Assembly: GCA_037389465.1 (NCBI GenBank)
Contig: JAZARR010000145.1
Coordinates: forward strand, 1 to 64,000
Reading direction: 5' to 3'
Length of the DNA: 64,000 bases
Source of the DNA: Baylisascaris procyonis
Lineage: Eukaryota; Nematoda; Chromadorea; Rhabditida; Ascarididae
In this document: positions 10,941-25,900 of the stretch, one piece after another
Numbering within the stretch: the stretch's first letter is position 1
Layout: each line of letters starts with the position of its first letter
Position numbers and translations under genes: made by a program
Notes under the pieces: generated by a model
The model's database searches: none
The model's input: only the letters and a program-made list of their open reading frames with translations
Told to the model about the DNA's origin: nothing

Positions 10941-13900
10941 AATTGAAGAAACGACTTTTACGAGTGAAGAGATGACGACTGGCGAAGCATAAATGTCGAT
11001 AGAATCACAAACATCTACGGTCACATCTGAAGAATCGACTAGTAAGAGTGAAGAGATGACGACTGGCGAAGCATAAATGTCGATAGAATCACAAACATCT
11101 ACGGTCACATCTGAAGAATCGACTAGTAAGAGTGAAGAGATGACGACTGGCGAAGCATAAATGTCGATAGAATCACAAACATCTACGGTCACATCTGAAG
11201 AATCGACTAGTAAGAGTGAAGAGATGACGACTGGCGAAGCATAAATGTCGATAGAATCACAAACATCTACGGTCACATCTGAAGAATCGACTAGTAAGAG
11301 TGAAGAGATGACGACTGGCGAAGCATAAATGTCGATAGAATCACAAACATCTACGGTCACATCTGAAGAATCGACTAGTAAGAGTGAAGAGATGACGACT
11401 GGCGAAGCATAAATGTCGATAGAATCACAAACATCTACGGTCACATCTGAAGAATCGACTAGTAAGAGTGAAGAGATGACGACTGGCGAAGCATAAATGT
11501 CGATAGAATCACAAACATCTACGGTCACATCTGAAGAATCGACTAGTAAGAGTGAAGAGATGACGACTGGCGAAGCATAAATGTCGATAGAATCACAAAC
11601 ATCTACGGTCACATCTGAAGAATCGACTAGTAAGAGTGAAGAGATGACGACTGGCGAAGCATAAATGTCGATAGAATCACAAACATCTACGGTCACATCT
11701 GAAGAATCGACTAGTAAGAGTGAAGAGATGACGACTGGCGAAGCATAAATGTCGATAGAATCACAAACATCTACGGTCACATCTGAAGAATCGACTAGTA
11801 AGAGTGAAGAGATGACGACTGGCGAAGCATAAATGTCGATAGAATCACAAACATCTACGGTCACATCTGAAGAATCGACTAGTAAGAGTGAAGAGATGAC
11901 GACTGGCGAAGCATAAATGTCGATAGAATCACAAACATCTACGGTCACATCTGAAGAATCGACTAGTAAGAGTGAAGAGATGACGACTGGCGAAGCATAA
12001 ATGTCGATAGAATCACAAACATCTACGGTCACATCTGAAGAATCGACTAGTAAGAGTGAAGAGATGACGACTGGCGAAGCATAAATGTCGATAGAATCAC
12101 AAACATCTACGGTCACATCTGAAGAATCGACTAGTAAGAGTGAAGAGATGACGACTGGCGAAGCATAAATGTCGATAGAATCACAAACATCTACGGTCAC
12201 ATCTGAAGAATCGACTAGTAAGAGTGAAGAGATGACGACTGGCGAAGCATAAATGTCGATAGAATCACAAACATCTACGGTCACATCTGAAGAATCGACT
12301 AGTAAGAGTGAAGAGATGACGACTGGCGAAGCATAAATGTCGATAGAATCACAAACATCTACGGTCACATCTGAAGAATCGACTAGTAAGAGTGAAGAGA
12401 TGACGACTGGCGAAGCATAAATGTCGATAGAATCACAAACATCTACGGTCACATCTGAAGAATCGACTAGTAAGAGTGAAGAGATGACGACTGGCGAAGC
12501 ATAAATGTCGATAGAATCACAAACATCTACGGTCACATCTGAAGAATCGACTAGTAAGAGTGAAGAGATGACGACTGGCGAAGCATAAATGTCGATAGAA
12601 TCACAAACATCTACGGTCACATCTGAAGAATCGACTAGTAAGAGTGAAGAGATGACGACTGGCGAAGCATAAATGTCGATAGAATCACAAACATCTACGG
12701 TCACATCTGAAGAATCGACTAGTAAGAGTGAAGAGATGACGACTGGCGAAGCATAAATGTCGATAGAATCACAAACATCTACGGTCACATCTGAAGAATC
12801 GACTAGTAAGAGTGAAGAGATGACGACTGGCGAAGCATAAATGTCGATAGAATCACAAACATCTACGGTCACATCTGAAGAATCGACTAGTAAGAGTGAA
12901 GAGATGACGACTGGCGAAGCATAAATGTCGATAGAATCACAAACATCTACGGTCACATCTGAAGAATCGACTAGTAAGAGTGAAGAGATGACGACTGGCG
13001 AAGCATAAATGTCGATAGAATCACAAACATCTACGGTCACATCTGAAGAATCGACTAGTAAGAGTGAAGAGATGACGACTGGCGAAGCATAAATGTCGAT
13101 AGAATCACAAACATCTACGGTCACATCTGAAGAATCGACTAGTAAGAGTGAAGAGATGACGACTGGCGAAGCATAAATGTCGATAGAATCACAAACATCT
13201 ACGGTCACATCTGAAGAATCGACTAGTAAGAGTGAAGAGATGACGACTGGCGAAGCATAAATGTCGATAGAATCACAAACATCTACGGTCACATCTGAAG
13301 AATCGACTAGTAAGAGTGAAGAGATGACGACTGGCGAAGCATAAATGTCGATAGAATCACAAACATCTACGGTCACATCTGAAGAATCGACTAGTAAGAG
13401 TGAAGAGATGACGACTGGCGAAGCATAAATGTCGATAGAATCACAAACATCTACGGTCACATCTGAAGAATCGACTAGTAAGAGTGAAGAGATGACGACT
13501 GGCGAAGCATAAATGTCGATAGAATCACAAACATCTACGGTCACATCTGAAGAATCGACTAGTAAGAGTGAAGAGATGACGACTGGCGAAGCATAAATGT
13601 CGATAGAATCACAAACATCTACGGTCACATCTGAAGAATCGACTAGTAAGAGTGAAGAGATGACGACTGGCGAAGCATAAATGTCGATAGAATCACAAAC
13701 ATCTACGGTCACATCTGAAGAATCGACTAGTAAGAGTGAAGAGATGACGACTGGCGAAGCATAAATGTCGATAGAATCACAAACATCTACGGTCACATCT
13801 GAAGAATCGACTAGTAAGAGTGAAGAGATGACGACTGGCGAAGCATAAATGTCGATAGAATCACAAACATCTACGGTCACATCTGAAGAATCGACTAGTA

Positions 13901-16900
13901 AGAGTGAAGAGATGACGACTGGCGAAGCATAAATGTCGATAGAATCACAAACATCTACGGTCACATCTGAAGAATCGACTAGTAAGAGTGAAGAGATGAC
14001 GACTGGCGAAGCATAAATGTCGATAGAATCACAAACATCTACGGTCACATCTGAAGAATCGACTAGTAAGAGTGAAGAGATGACGACTGGCGAAGCATAA
14101 ATGTCGATAGAATCACAAACATCTACGGTCACATCTGAAGAATCGACTAGTAAGAGTGAAGAGATGACGACTGGCGAAGCATAAATGTCGATAGAATCAC
14201 AAACATCTACGGTCACATCTGAAGAATCGACTAGTAAGAGTGAAGAGATGACGACTGGCGAAGCATAAATGTCGATAGAATCACAAACATCTACGGTCAC
14301 ATCTGAAGAATCGACTAGTAAGAGTGAAGAGATGACGACTGGCGAAGCATAAATGTCGATAGAATCACAAACATCTACGGTCACATCTGAAGAATCGACT
14401 AGTAAGAGTGAAGAGATGACGACTGGCGAAGCATAAATGTCGATAGAATCACAAACATCTACGGTCACATCTGAAGAATCGACTAGTAAGAGTGAAGAGA
14501 TGACGACTGGCGAAGCATAAATGTCGATAGAATCACAAACATCTACGGTCACATCTGAAGAATCGACTAGTAAGAGTGAAGAGATGACGACTGGCGAAGC
14601 ATAAATGTCGATAGAATCACAAACATCTACGGTCACATCTGAAGAATCGACTAGTAAGAGTGAAGAGATGACGACTGGCGAAGCATAAATGTCGATAGAA
14701 TCACAAACATCTACGGTCACATCTGAAGAATCGACTAGTAAGAGTGAAGAGATGACGACTGGCGAAGCATAAATGTCGATAGAATCACAAACATCTACGG
14801 TCACATCTGAAGAATCGACTAGTAAGAGTGAAGAGATGACGACTGGCGAAGCATAAATGTCGATAGAATCACAAACATCTACGGTCACATCTGAAGAATC
14901 GACTAGTAAGAGTGAAGAGATGACGACTGGCGAAGCATAAATGTCGATAGAATCACAAACATCTACGGTCACATCTGAAGAATCGACTAGTAAGAGTGAA
15001 GAGATGACGACTGGCGAAGCATAAATGTCGATAGAATCACAAACATCTACGGTCACATCTGAAGAATCGACTAGTAAGAGTGAAGAGATGACGACTGGCG
15101 AAGCATAAATGTCGATAGAATCACAAACATCTACGGTCACATCTGAAGAATCGACTAGTAAGAGTGAAGAGATGACGACTGGCGAAGCATAAATGTCGAT
15201 AGAATCACAAACATCTACGGTCACATCTGAAGAATCGACTAGTAAGAGTGAAGAGATGACGACTGGCGAAGCATAAATGTCGATAGAATCACAAACATCT
15301 ACGGTCACATCTGAAGAATCGACTAGTAAGAGTGAAGAGATGACGACTGGCGAAGCATAAATGTCGATAGAATCACAAACATCTACGGTCACATCTGAAG
15401 AATCGACTAGTAAGAGTGAAGAGATGACGACTGGCGAAGCATAAATGTCGATAGAATCACAAACATCTACGGTCACATCTGAAGAATCGACTAGTAAGAG
15501 TGAAGAGATGACGACTGGCGAAGCATAAATGTCGATAGAATCACAAACATCTACGGTCACATCTGAAGAATCGACTAGTAAGAGTGAAGAGATGACGACT
15601 GGCGAAGCATAAATGTCGATAGAATCACAAACATCTACGGTCACATCTGAAGAATCGACTAGTAAGAGTGAAGAGATGACGACTGGCGAAGCATAAATGT
15701 CGATAGAATCACAAACATCTACGGTCACATCTGAAGAATCGACTAGTAAGAGTGAAGAGATGACGACTGGCGAAGCATAAATGTCGATAGAATCACAAAC
15801 ATCTACGGTCACATCTGAAGAATCGACTAGTAAGAGTGAAGAGATGACGACTGGCGAAGCATAAATGTCGATAGAATCACAAACATCTACGGTCACATCT
15901 GAAGAATCGACTAGTAAGAGTGAAGAGATGACGACTGGCGAAGCATAAATGTCGATAGAATCACAAACATCTACGGTCACATCTGAAGAATCGACTAGTA
16001 AGAGTGAAGAGATGACGACTGGCGAAGCATAAATGTCGATAGAATCACAAACATCTACGGTCACATCTGAAGAATCGACTAGTAAGAGTGAAGAGATGAC
16101 GACTGGCGAAGCATAAATGTCGATAGAATCACAAACATCTACGGTCACATCTGAAGAATCGACTAGTAAGAGTGAAGAGATGACGACTGGCGAAGCATAA
16201 ATGTCGATAGAATCACAAACATCTACGGTCACATCTGAAGAATCGACTAGTAAGAGTGAAGAGATGACGACTGGCGAAGCATAAATGTCGATAGAATCAC
16301 AAACATCTACGGTCACATCTGAAGAATCGACTAGTAAGAGTGAAGAGATGACGACTGGCGAAGCATAAATGTCGATAGAATCACAAACATCTACGGTCAC
16401 ATCTGAAGAATCGACTAGTAAGAGTGAAGAGATGACGACTGGCGAAGCATAAATGTCGATAGAATCACAAACATCTACGGTCACATCTGAAGAATCGACT
16501 AGTAAGAGTGAAGAGATGACGACTGGCGAAGCATAAATGTCGATAGAATCACAAACATCTACGGTCACATCTGAAGAATCGACTAGTAAGAGTGAAGAGA
16601 TGACGACTGGCGAAGCATAAATGTCGATAGAATCACAAACATCTACGGTCACATCTGAAGAATCGACTAGTAAGAGTGAAGAGATGACGACTGGCGAAGC
16701 ATAAATGTCGATAGAATCACAAACATCTACGGTCACATCTGAAGAATCGACTAGTAAGAGTGAAGAGATGACGACTGGCGAAGCATAAATGTCGATAGAA
16801 TCACAAACATCTACGGTCACATCTGAAGAATCGACTAGTAAGAGTGAAGAGATGACGACTGGCGAAGCATAAATGTCGATAGAATCACAAACATCTACGG

Positions 16901-19900
16901 TCACATCTGAAGAATCGACTAGTAAGAGTGAAGAGATGACGACTGGCGAAGCATAAATGTCGATAGAATCACAAACATCTACGGTCACATCTGAAGAATC
17001 GACTAGTAAGAGTGAAGAGATGACGACTGGCGAAGCATAAATGTCGATAGAATCACAAACATCTACGGTCACATCTGAAGAATCGACTAGTAAGAGTGAA
17101 GAGATGACGACTGGCGAAGCATAAATGTCGATAGAATCACAAACATCTACGGTCACATCTGAAGAATCGACTAGTAAGAGTGAAGAGATGACGACTGGCG
17201 AAGCATAAATGTCGATAGAATCACAAACATCTACGGTCACATCTGAAGAATCGACTAGTAAGAGTGAAGAGATGACGACTGGCGAAGCATAAATGTCGAT
17301 AGAATCACAAACATCTACGGTCACATCTGAAGAATCGACTAGTAAGAGTGAAGAGATGACGACTGGCGAAGCATAAATGTCGATAGAATCACAAACATCT
17401 ACGGTCACATCTGAAGAATCGACTAGTAAGAGTGAAGAGATGACGACTGGCGAAGCATAAATGTCGATAGAATCACAAACATCTACGGTCACATCTGAAG
17501 AATCGACTAGTAAGAGTGAAGAGATGACGACTGGCGAAGCATAAATGTCGATAGAATCACAAACATCTACGGTCACATCTGAAGAATCGACTAGTAAGAG
17601 TGAAGAGATGACGACTGGCGAAGCATAAATGTCGATAGAATCACAAACATCTACGGTCACATCTGAAGAATCGACTAGTAAGAGTGAAGAGATGACGACT
17701 GGCGAAGCATAAATGTCGATAGAATCACAAACATCTACGGTCACATCTGAAGAATCGACTAGTAAGAGTGAAGAGATGACGACTGGCGAAGCATAAATGT
17801 CGATAGAATCACAAACATCTACGGTCACATCTGAAGAATCGACTAGTAAGAGTGAAGAGATGACGACTGGCGAAGCATAAATGTCGATAGAATCACAAAC
17901 ATCTACGGTCACATCTGAAGAATCGACTAGTAAGAGTGAAGAGATGACGACTGGCGAAGCATAAATGTCGATAGAATCACAAACATCTACGGTCACATCT
18001 GAAGAATCGACTAGTAAGAGTGAAGAGATGACGACTGGCGAAGCATAAATGTCGATAGAATCACAAACATCTACGGTCACATCTGAAGAATCGACTAGTA
18101 AGAGTGAAGAGATGACGACTGGCGAAGCATAAATGTCGATAGAATCACAAACATCTACGGTCACATCTGAAGAATCGACTAGTAAGAGTGAAGAGATGAC
18201 GACTGGCGAAGCATAAATGTCGATAGAATCACAAACATCTACGGTCACATCTGAAGAATCGACTAGTAAGAGTGAAGAGATGACGACTGGCGAAGCATAA
18301 ATGTCGATAGAATCACAAACATCTACGGTCACATCTGAAGAATCGACTAGTAAGAGTGAAGAGATGACGACTGGCGAAGCATAAATGTCGATAGAATCAC
18401 AAACATCTACGGTCACATCTGAAGAATCGACTAGTAAGAGTGAAGAGATGACGACTGGCGAAGCATAAATGTCGATAGAATCACAAACATCTACGGTCAC
18501 ATCTGAAGAATCGACTAGTAAGAGTGAAGAGATGACGACTGGCGAAGCATAAATGTCGATAGAATCACAAACATCTACGGTCACATCTGAAGAATCGACT
18601 AGTAAGAGTGAAGAGATGACGACTGGCGAAGCATAAATGTCGATAGAATCACAAACATCTACGGTCACATCTGAAGAATCGACTAGTAAGAGTGAAGAGA
18701 TGACGACTGGCGAAGCATAAATGTCGATAGAATCACAAACATCTACGGTCACATCTGAAGAATCGACTAGTAAGAGTGAAGAGATGACGACTGGCGAAGC
18801 ATAAATGTCGATAGAATCACAAACATCTACGGTCACATCTGAAGAATCGACTAGTAAGAGTGAAGAGATGACGACTGGCGAAGCATAAATGTCGATAGAA
18901 TCACAAACATCTACGGTCACATCTGAAGAATCGACTAGTAAGAGTGAAGAGATGACGACTGGCGAAGCATAAATGTCGATAGAATCACAAACATCTACGG
19001 TCACATCTGAAGAATCGACTAGTAAGAGTGAAGAGATGACGACTGGCGAAGCATAAATGTCGATAGAATCACAAACATCTACGGTCACATCTGAAGAATC
19101 GACTAGTAAGAGTGAAGAGATGACGACTGGCGAAGCATAAATGTCGATAGAATCACAAACATCTACGGTCACATCTGAAGAATCGACTAGTAAGAGTGAA
19201 GAGATGACGACTGGCGAAGCATAAATGTCGATAGAATCACAAACATCTACGGTCACATCTGAAGAATCGACTAGTAAGAGTGAAGAGATGACGACTGGCG
19301 AAGCATAAATGTCGATAGAATCACAAACATCTACGGTCACATCTGAAGAATCGACTAGTAAGAGTGAAGAGATGACGACTGGCGAAGCATAAATGTCGAT
19401 AGAATCACAAACATCTACGGTCACATCTGAAGAATCGACTAGTAAGAGTGAAGAGATGACGACTGGCGAAGCATAAATGTCGATAGAATCACAAACATCT
19501 ACGGTCACATCTGAAGAATCGACTAGTAAGAGTGAAGAGATGACGACTGGCGAAGCATAAATGTCGATAGAATCACAAACATCTACGGTCACATCTGAAG
19601 AATCGACTAGTAAGAGTGAAGAGATGACGACTGGCGAAGCATAAATGTCGATAGAATCACAAACATCTACGGTCACATCTGAAGAATCGACTAGTAAGAG
19701 TGAAGAGATGACGACTGGCGAAGCATAAATGTCGATAGAATCACAAACATCTACGGTCACATCTGAAGAATCGACTAGTAAGAGTGAAGAGATGACGACT
19801 GGCGAAGCATAAATGTCGATAGAATCACAAACATCTACGGTCACATCTGAAGAATCGACTAGTAAGAGTGAAGAGATGACGACTGGCGAAGCATAAATGT

Positions 19901-22900
19901 CGATAGAATCACAAACATCTACGGTCACATCTGAAGAATCGACTAGTAAGAGTGAAGAGATGACGACTGGCGAAGCATAAATGTCGATAGAATCACAAAC
20001 ATCTACGGTCACATCTGAAGAATCGACTAGTAAGAGTGAAGAGATGACGACTGGCGAAGCATAAATGTCGATAGAATCACAAACATCTACGGTCACATCT
20101 GAAGAATCGACTAGTAAGAGTGAAGAGATGACGACTGGCGAAGCATAAATGTCGATAGAATCACAAACATCTACGGTCACATCTGAAGAATCGACTAGTA
20201 AGAGTGAAGAGATGACGACTGGCGAAGCATAAATGTCGATAGAATCACAAACATCTACGGTCACATCTGAAGAATCGACTAGTAAGAGTGAAGAGATGAC
20301 GACTGGCGAAGCATAAATGTCGATAGAATCACAAACATCTACGGTCACATCTGAAGAATCGACTAGTAAGAGTGAAGAGATGACGACTGGCGAAGCATAA
20401 ATGTCGATAGAATCACAAACATCTACGGTCACATCTGAAGAATCGACTAGTAAGAGTGAAGAGATGACGACTGGCGAAGCATAAATGTCGATAGAATCAC
20501 AAACATCTACGGTCACATCTGAAGAATCGACTAGTAAGAGTGAAGAGATGACGACTGGCGAAGCATAAATGTCGATAGAATCACAAACATCTACGGTCAC
20601 ATCTGAAGAATCGACTAGTAAGAGTGAAGAGATGACGACTGGCGAAGCATAAATGTCGATAGAATCACAAACATCTACGGTCACATCTGAAGAATCGACT
20701 AGTAAGAGTGAAGAGATGACGACTGGCGAAGCATAAATGTCGATAGAATCACAAACATCTACGGTCACATCTGAAGAATCGACTAGTAAGAGTGAAGAGA
20801 TGACGACTGGCGAAGCATAAATGTCGATAGAATCACAAACATCTACGGTCACATCTGAAGAATCGACTAGTAAGAGTGAAGAGATGACGACTGGCGAAGC
20901 ATAAATGTCGATAGAATCACAAACATCTACGGTCACATCTGAAGAATCGACTAGTAAGAGTGAAGAGATGACGACTGGCGAAGCATAAATGTCGATAGAA
21001 TCACAAACATCTACGGTCACATCTGAAGAATCGACTAGTAAGAGTGAAGAGATGACGACTGGCGAAGCATAAATGTCGATAGAATCACAAACATCTACGG
21101 TCACATCTGAAGAATCGACTAGTAAGAGTGAAGAGATGACGACTGGCGAAGCATAAATGTCGATAGAATCACAAACATCTACGGTCACATCTGAAGAATC
21201 GACTAGTAAGAGTGAAGAGATGACGACTGGCGAAGCATAAATGTCGATAGAATCACAAACATCTACGGTCACATCTGAAGAATCGACTAGTAAGAGTGAA
21301 GAGATGACGACTGGCGAAGCATAAATGTCGATAGAATCACAAACATCTACGGTCACATCTGAAGAATCGACTAGTAAGAGTGAAGAGATGACGACTGGCG
21401 AAGCATAAATGTCGATAGAATCACAAACATCTACGGTCACATCTGAAGAATCGACTAGTAAGAGTGAAGAGATGACGACTGGCGAAGCATAAATGTCGAT
21501 AGAATCACAAACATCTACGGTCACATCTGAAGAATCGACTAGTAAGAGTGAAGAGATGACGACTGGCGAAGCATAAATGTCGATAGAATCACAAACATCT
21601 ACGGTCACATCTGAAGAATCGACTAGTAAGAGTGAAGAGATGACGACTGGCGAAGCATAAATGTCGATAGAATCACAAACATCTACGGTCACATCTGAAG
21701 AATCGACTAGTAAGAGTGAAGAGATGACGACTGGCGAAGCATAAATGTCGATAGAATCACAAACATCTACGGTCACATCTGAAGAATCGACTAGTAAGAG
21801 TGAAGAGATGACGACTGGCGAAGCATAAATGTCGATAGAATCACAAACATCTACGGTCACATCTGAAGAATCGACTAGTAAGAGTGAAGAGATGACGACT
21901 GGCGAAGCATAAATGTCGATAGAATCACAAACATCTACGGTCACATCTGAAGAATCGACTAGTAAGAGTGAAGAGATGACGACTGGCGAAGCATAAATGT
22001 CGATAGAATCACAAACATCTACGGTCACATCTGAAGAATCGACTAGTAAGAGTGAAGAGATGACGACTGGCGAAGCATAAATGTCGATAGAATCACAAAC
22101 ATCTACGGTCACATCTGAAGAATCGACTAGTAAGAGTGAAGAGATGACGACTGGCGAAGCATAAATGTCGATAGAATCACAAACATCTACGGTCACATCT
22201 GAAGAATCGACTAGTAAGAGTGAAGAGATGACGACTGGCGAAGCATAAATGTCGATAGAATCACAAACATCTACGGTCACATCTGAAGAATCGACTAGTA
22301 AGAGTGAAGAGATGACGACTGGCGAAGCATAAATGTCGATAGAATCACAAACATCTACGGTCACATCTGAAGAATCGACTAGTAAGAGTGAAGAGATGAC
22401 GACTGGCGAAGCATAAATGTCGATAGAATCACAAACATCTACGGTCACATCTGAAGAATCGACTAGTAAGAGTGAAGAGATGACGACTGGCGAAGCATAA
22501 ATGTCGATAGAATCACAAACATCTACGGTCACATCTGAAGAATCGACTAGTAAGAGTGAAGAGATGACGACTGGCGAAGCATAAATGTCGATAGAATCAC
22601 AAACATCTACGGTCACATCTGAAGAATCGACTAGTAAGAGTGAAGAGATGACGACTGGCGAAGCATAAATGTCGATAGAATCACAAACATCTACGGTCAC
22701 ATCTGAAGAATCGACTAGTAAGAGTGAAGAGATGACGACTGGCGAAGCATAAATGTCGATAGAATCACAAACATCTACGGTCACATCTGAAGAATCGACT
22801 AGTAAGAGTGAAGAGATGACGACTGGCGAAGCATAAATGTCGATAGAATCACAAACATCTACGGTCACATCTGAAGAATCGACTAGTAAGAGTGAAGAGA

Positions 22901-25900
22901 TGACGACTGGCGAAGCATAAATGTCGATAGAATCACAAACATCTACGGTCACATCTGAAGAATCGACTAGTAAGAGTGAAGAGATGACGACTGGCGAAGC
23001 ATAAATGTCGATAGAATCACAAACATCTACGGTCACATCTGAAGAATCGACTAGTAAGAGTGAAGAGATGACGACTGGCGAAGCATAAATGTCGATAGAA
23101 TCACAAACATCTACGGTCACATCTGAAGAATCGACTAGTAAGAGTGAAGAGATGACGACTGGCGAAGCATAAATGTCGATAGAATCACAAACATCTACGG
23201 TCACATCTGAAGAATCGACTAGTAAGAGTGAAGAGATGACGACTGGCGAAGCATAAATGTCGATAGAATCACAAACATCTACGGTCACATCTGAAGAATC
23301 GACTAGTAAGAGTGAAGAGATGACGACTGGCGAAGCATAAATGTCGATAGAATCACAAACATCTACGGTCACATCTGAAGAATCGACTAGTAAGAGTGAA
23401 GAGATGACGACTGGCGAAGCATAAATGTCGATAGAATCACAAACATCTACGGTCACATCTGAAGAATCGACTAGTAAGAGTGAAGAGATGACGACTGGCG
23501 AAGCATAAATGTCGATAGAATCACAAACATCTACGGTCACATCTGAAGAATCGACTAGTAAGAGTGAAGAGATGACGACTGGCGAAGCATAAATGTCGAT
23601 AGAATCACAAACATCTACGGTCACATCTGAAGAATCGACTAGTAAGAGTGAAGAGATGACGACTGGCGAAGCATAAATGTCGATAGAATCACAAACATCT
23701 ACGGTCACATCTGAAGAATCGACTAGTAAGAGTGAAGAGATGACGACTGGCGAAGCATAAATGTCGATAGAATCACAAACATCTACGGTCACATCTGAAG
23801 AATCGACTAGTAAGAGTGAAGAGATGACGACTGGCGAAGCATAAATGTCGATAGAATCACAAACATCTACGGTCACATCTGAAGAATCGACTAGTAAGAG
23901 TGAAGAGATGACGACTGGCGAAGCATAAATGTCGATAGAATCACAAACATCTACGGTCACATCTGAAGAATCGACTAGTAAGAGTGAAGAGATGACGACT
24001 GGCGAAGCATAAATGTCGATAGAATCACAAACATCTACGGTCACATCTGAAGAATCGACTAGTAAGAGTGAAGAGATGACGACTGGCGAAGCATAAATGT
24101 CGATAGAATCACAAACATCTACGGTCACATCTGAAGAATCGACTAGTAAGAGTGAAGAGATGACGACTGGCGAAGCATAAATGTCGATAGAATCACAAAC
24201 ATCTACGGTCACATCTGAAGAATCGACTAGTAAGAGTGAAGAGATGACGACTGGCGAAGCATAAATGTCGATAGAATCACAAACATCTACGGTCACATCT
24301 GAAGAATCGACTAGTAAGAGTGAAGAGATGACGACTGGCGAAGCATAAATGTCGATAGAATCACAAACATCTACGGTCACATCTGAAGAATCGACTAGTA
24401 AGAGTGAAGAGATGACGACTGGCGAAGCATAAATGTCGATAGAATCACAAACATCTACGGTCACATCTGAAGAATCGACTAGTAAGAGTGAAGAGATGAC
24501 GACTGGCGAAGCATAAATGTCGATAGAATCACAAACATCTACGGTCACATCTGAAGAATCGACTAGTAAGAGTGAAGAGATGACGACTGGCGAAGCATAA
24601 ATGTCGATAGAATCACAAACATCTACGGTCACATCTGAAGAATCGACTAGTAAGAGTGAAGAGATGACGACTGGCGAAGCATAAATGTCGATAGAATCAC
24701 AAACATCTACGGTCACATCTGAAGAATCGACTAGTAAGAGTGAAGAGATGACGACTGGCGAAGCATAAATGTCGATAGAATCACAAACATCTACGGTCAC
24801 ATCTGAAGAATCGACTAGTAAGAGTGAAGAGATGACGACTGGCGAAGCATAAATGTCGATAGAATCACAAACATCTACGGTCACATCTGAAGAATCGACT
24901 AGTAAGAGTGAAGAGATGACGACTGGCGAAGCATAAATGTCGATAGAATCACAAACATCTACGGTCACATCTGAAGAATCGACTAGTAAGAGTGAAGAGA
25001 TGACGACTGGCGAAGCATAAATGTCGATAGAATCACAAACATCTACGGTCACATCTGAAGAATCGACTAGTAAGAGTGAAGAGATGACGACTGGCGAAGC
25101 ATAAATGTCGATAGAATCACAAACATCTACGGTCACATCTGAAGAATCGACTAGTAAGAGTGAAGAGATGACGACTGGCGAAGCATAAATGTCGATAGAA
25201 TCACAAACATCTACGGTCACATCTGAAGAATCGACTAGTAAGAGTGAAGAGATGACGACTGGCGAAGCATAAATGTCGATAGAATCACAAACATCTACGG
25301 TCACATCTGAAGAATCGACTAGTAAGAGTGAAGAGATGACGACTGGCGAAGCATAAATGTCGATAGAATCACAAACATCTACGGTCACATCTGAAGAATC
25401 GACTAGTAAGAGTGAAGAGATGACGACTGGCGAAGCATAAATGTCGATAGAATCACAAACATCTACGGTCACATCTGAAGAATCGACTAGTAAGAGTGAA
25501 GAGATGACGACTGGCGAAGCATAAATGTCGATAGAATCACAAACATCTACGGTCACATCTGAAGAATCGACTAGTAAGAGTGAAGAGATGACGACTGGCG
25601 AAGCATAAATGTCGATAGAATCACAAACATCTACGGTCACATCTGAAGAATCGACTAGTAAGAGTGAAGAGATGACGACTGGCGAAGCATAAATGTCGAT
25701 AGAATCACAAACATCTACGGTCACATCTGAAGAATCGACTAGTAAGAGTGAAGAGATGACGACTGGCGAAGCATAAATGTCGATAGAATCACAAACATCT
25801 ACGGTCACATCTGAAGAATCGACTAGTAAGAGTGAAGAGATGACGACTGGCGAAGCATAAATGTCGATAGAATCACAAACATCTACGGTCACATCTGAAG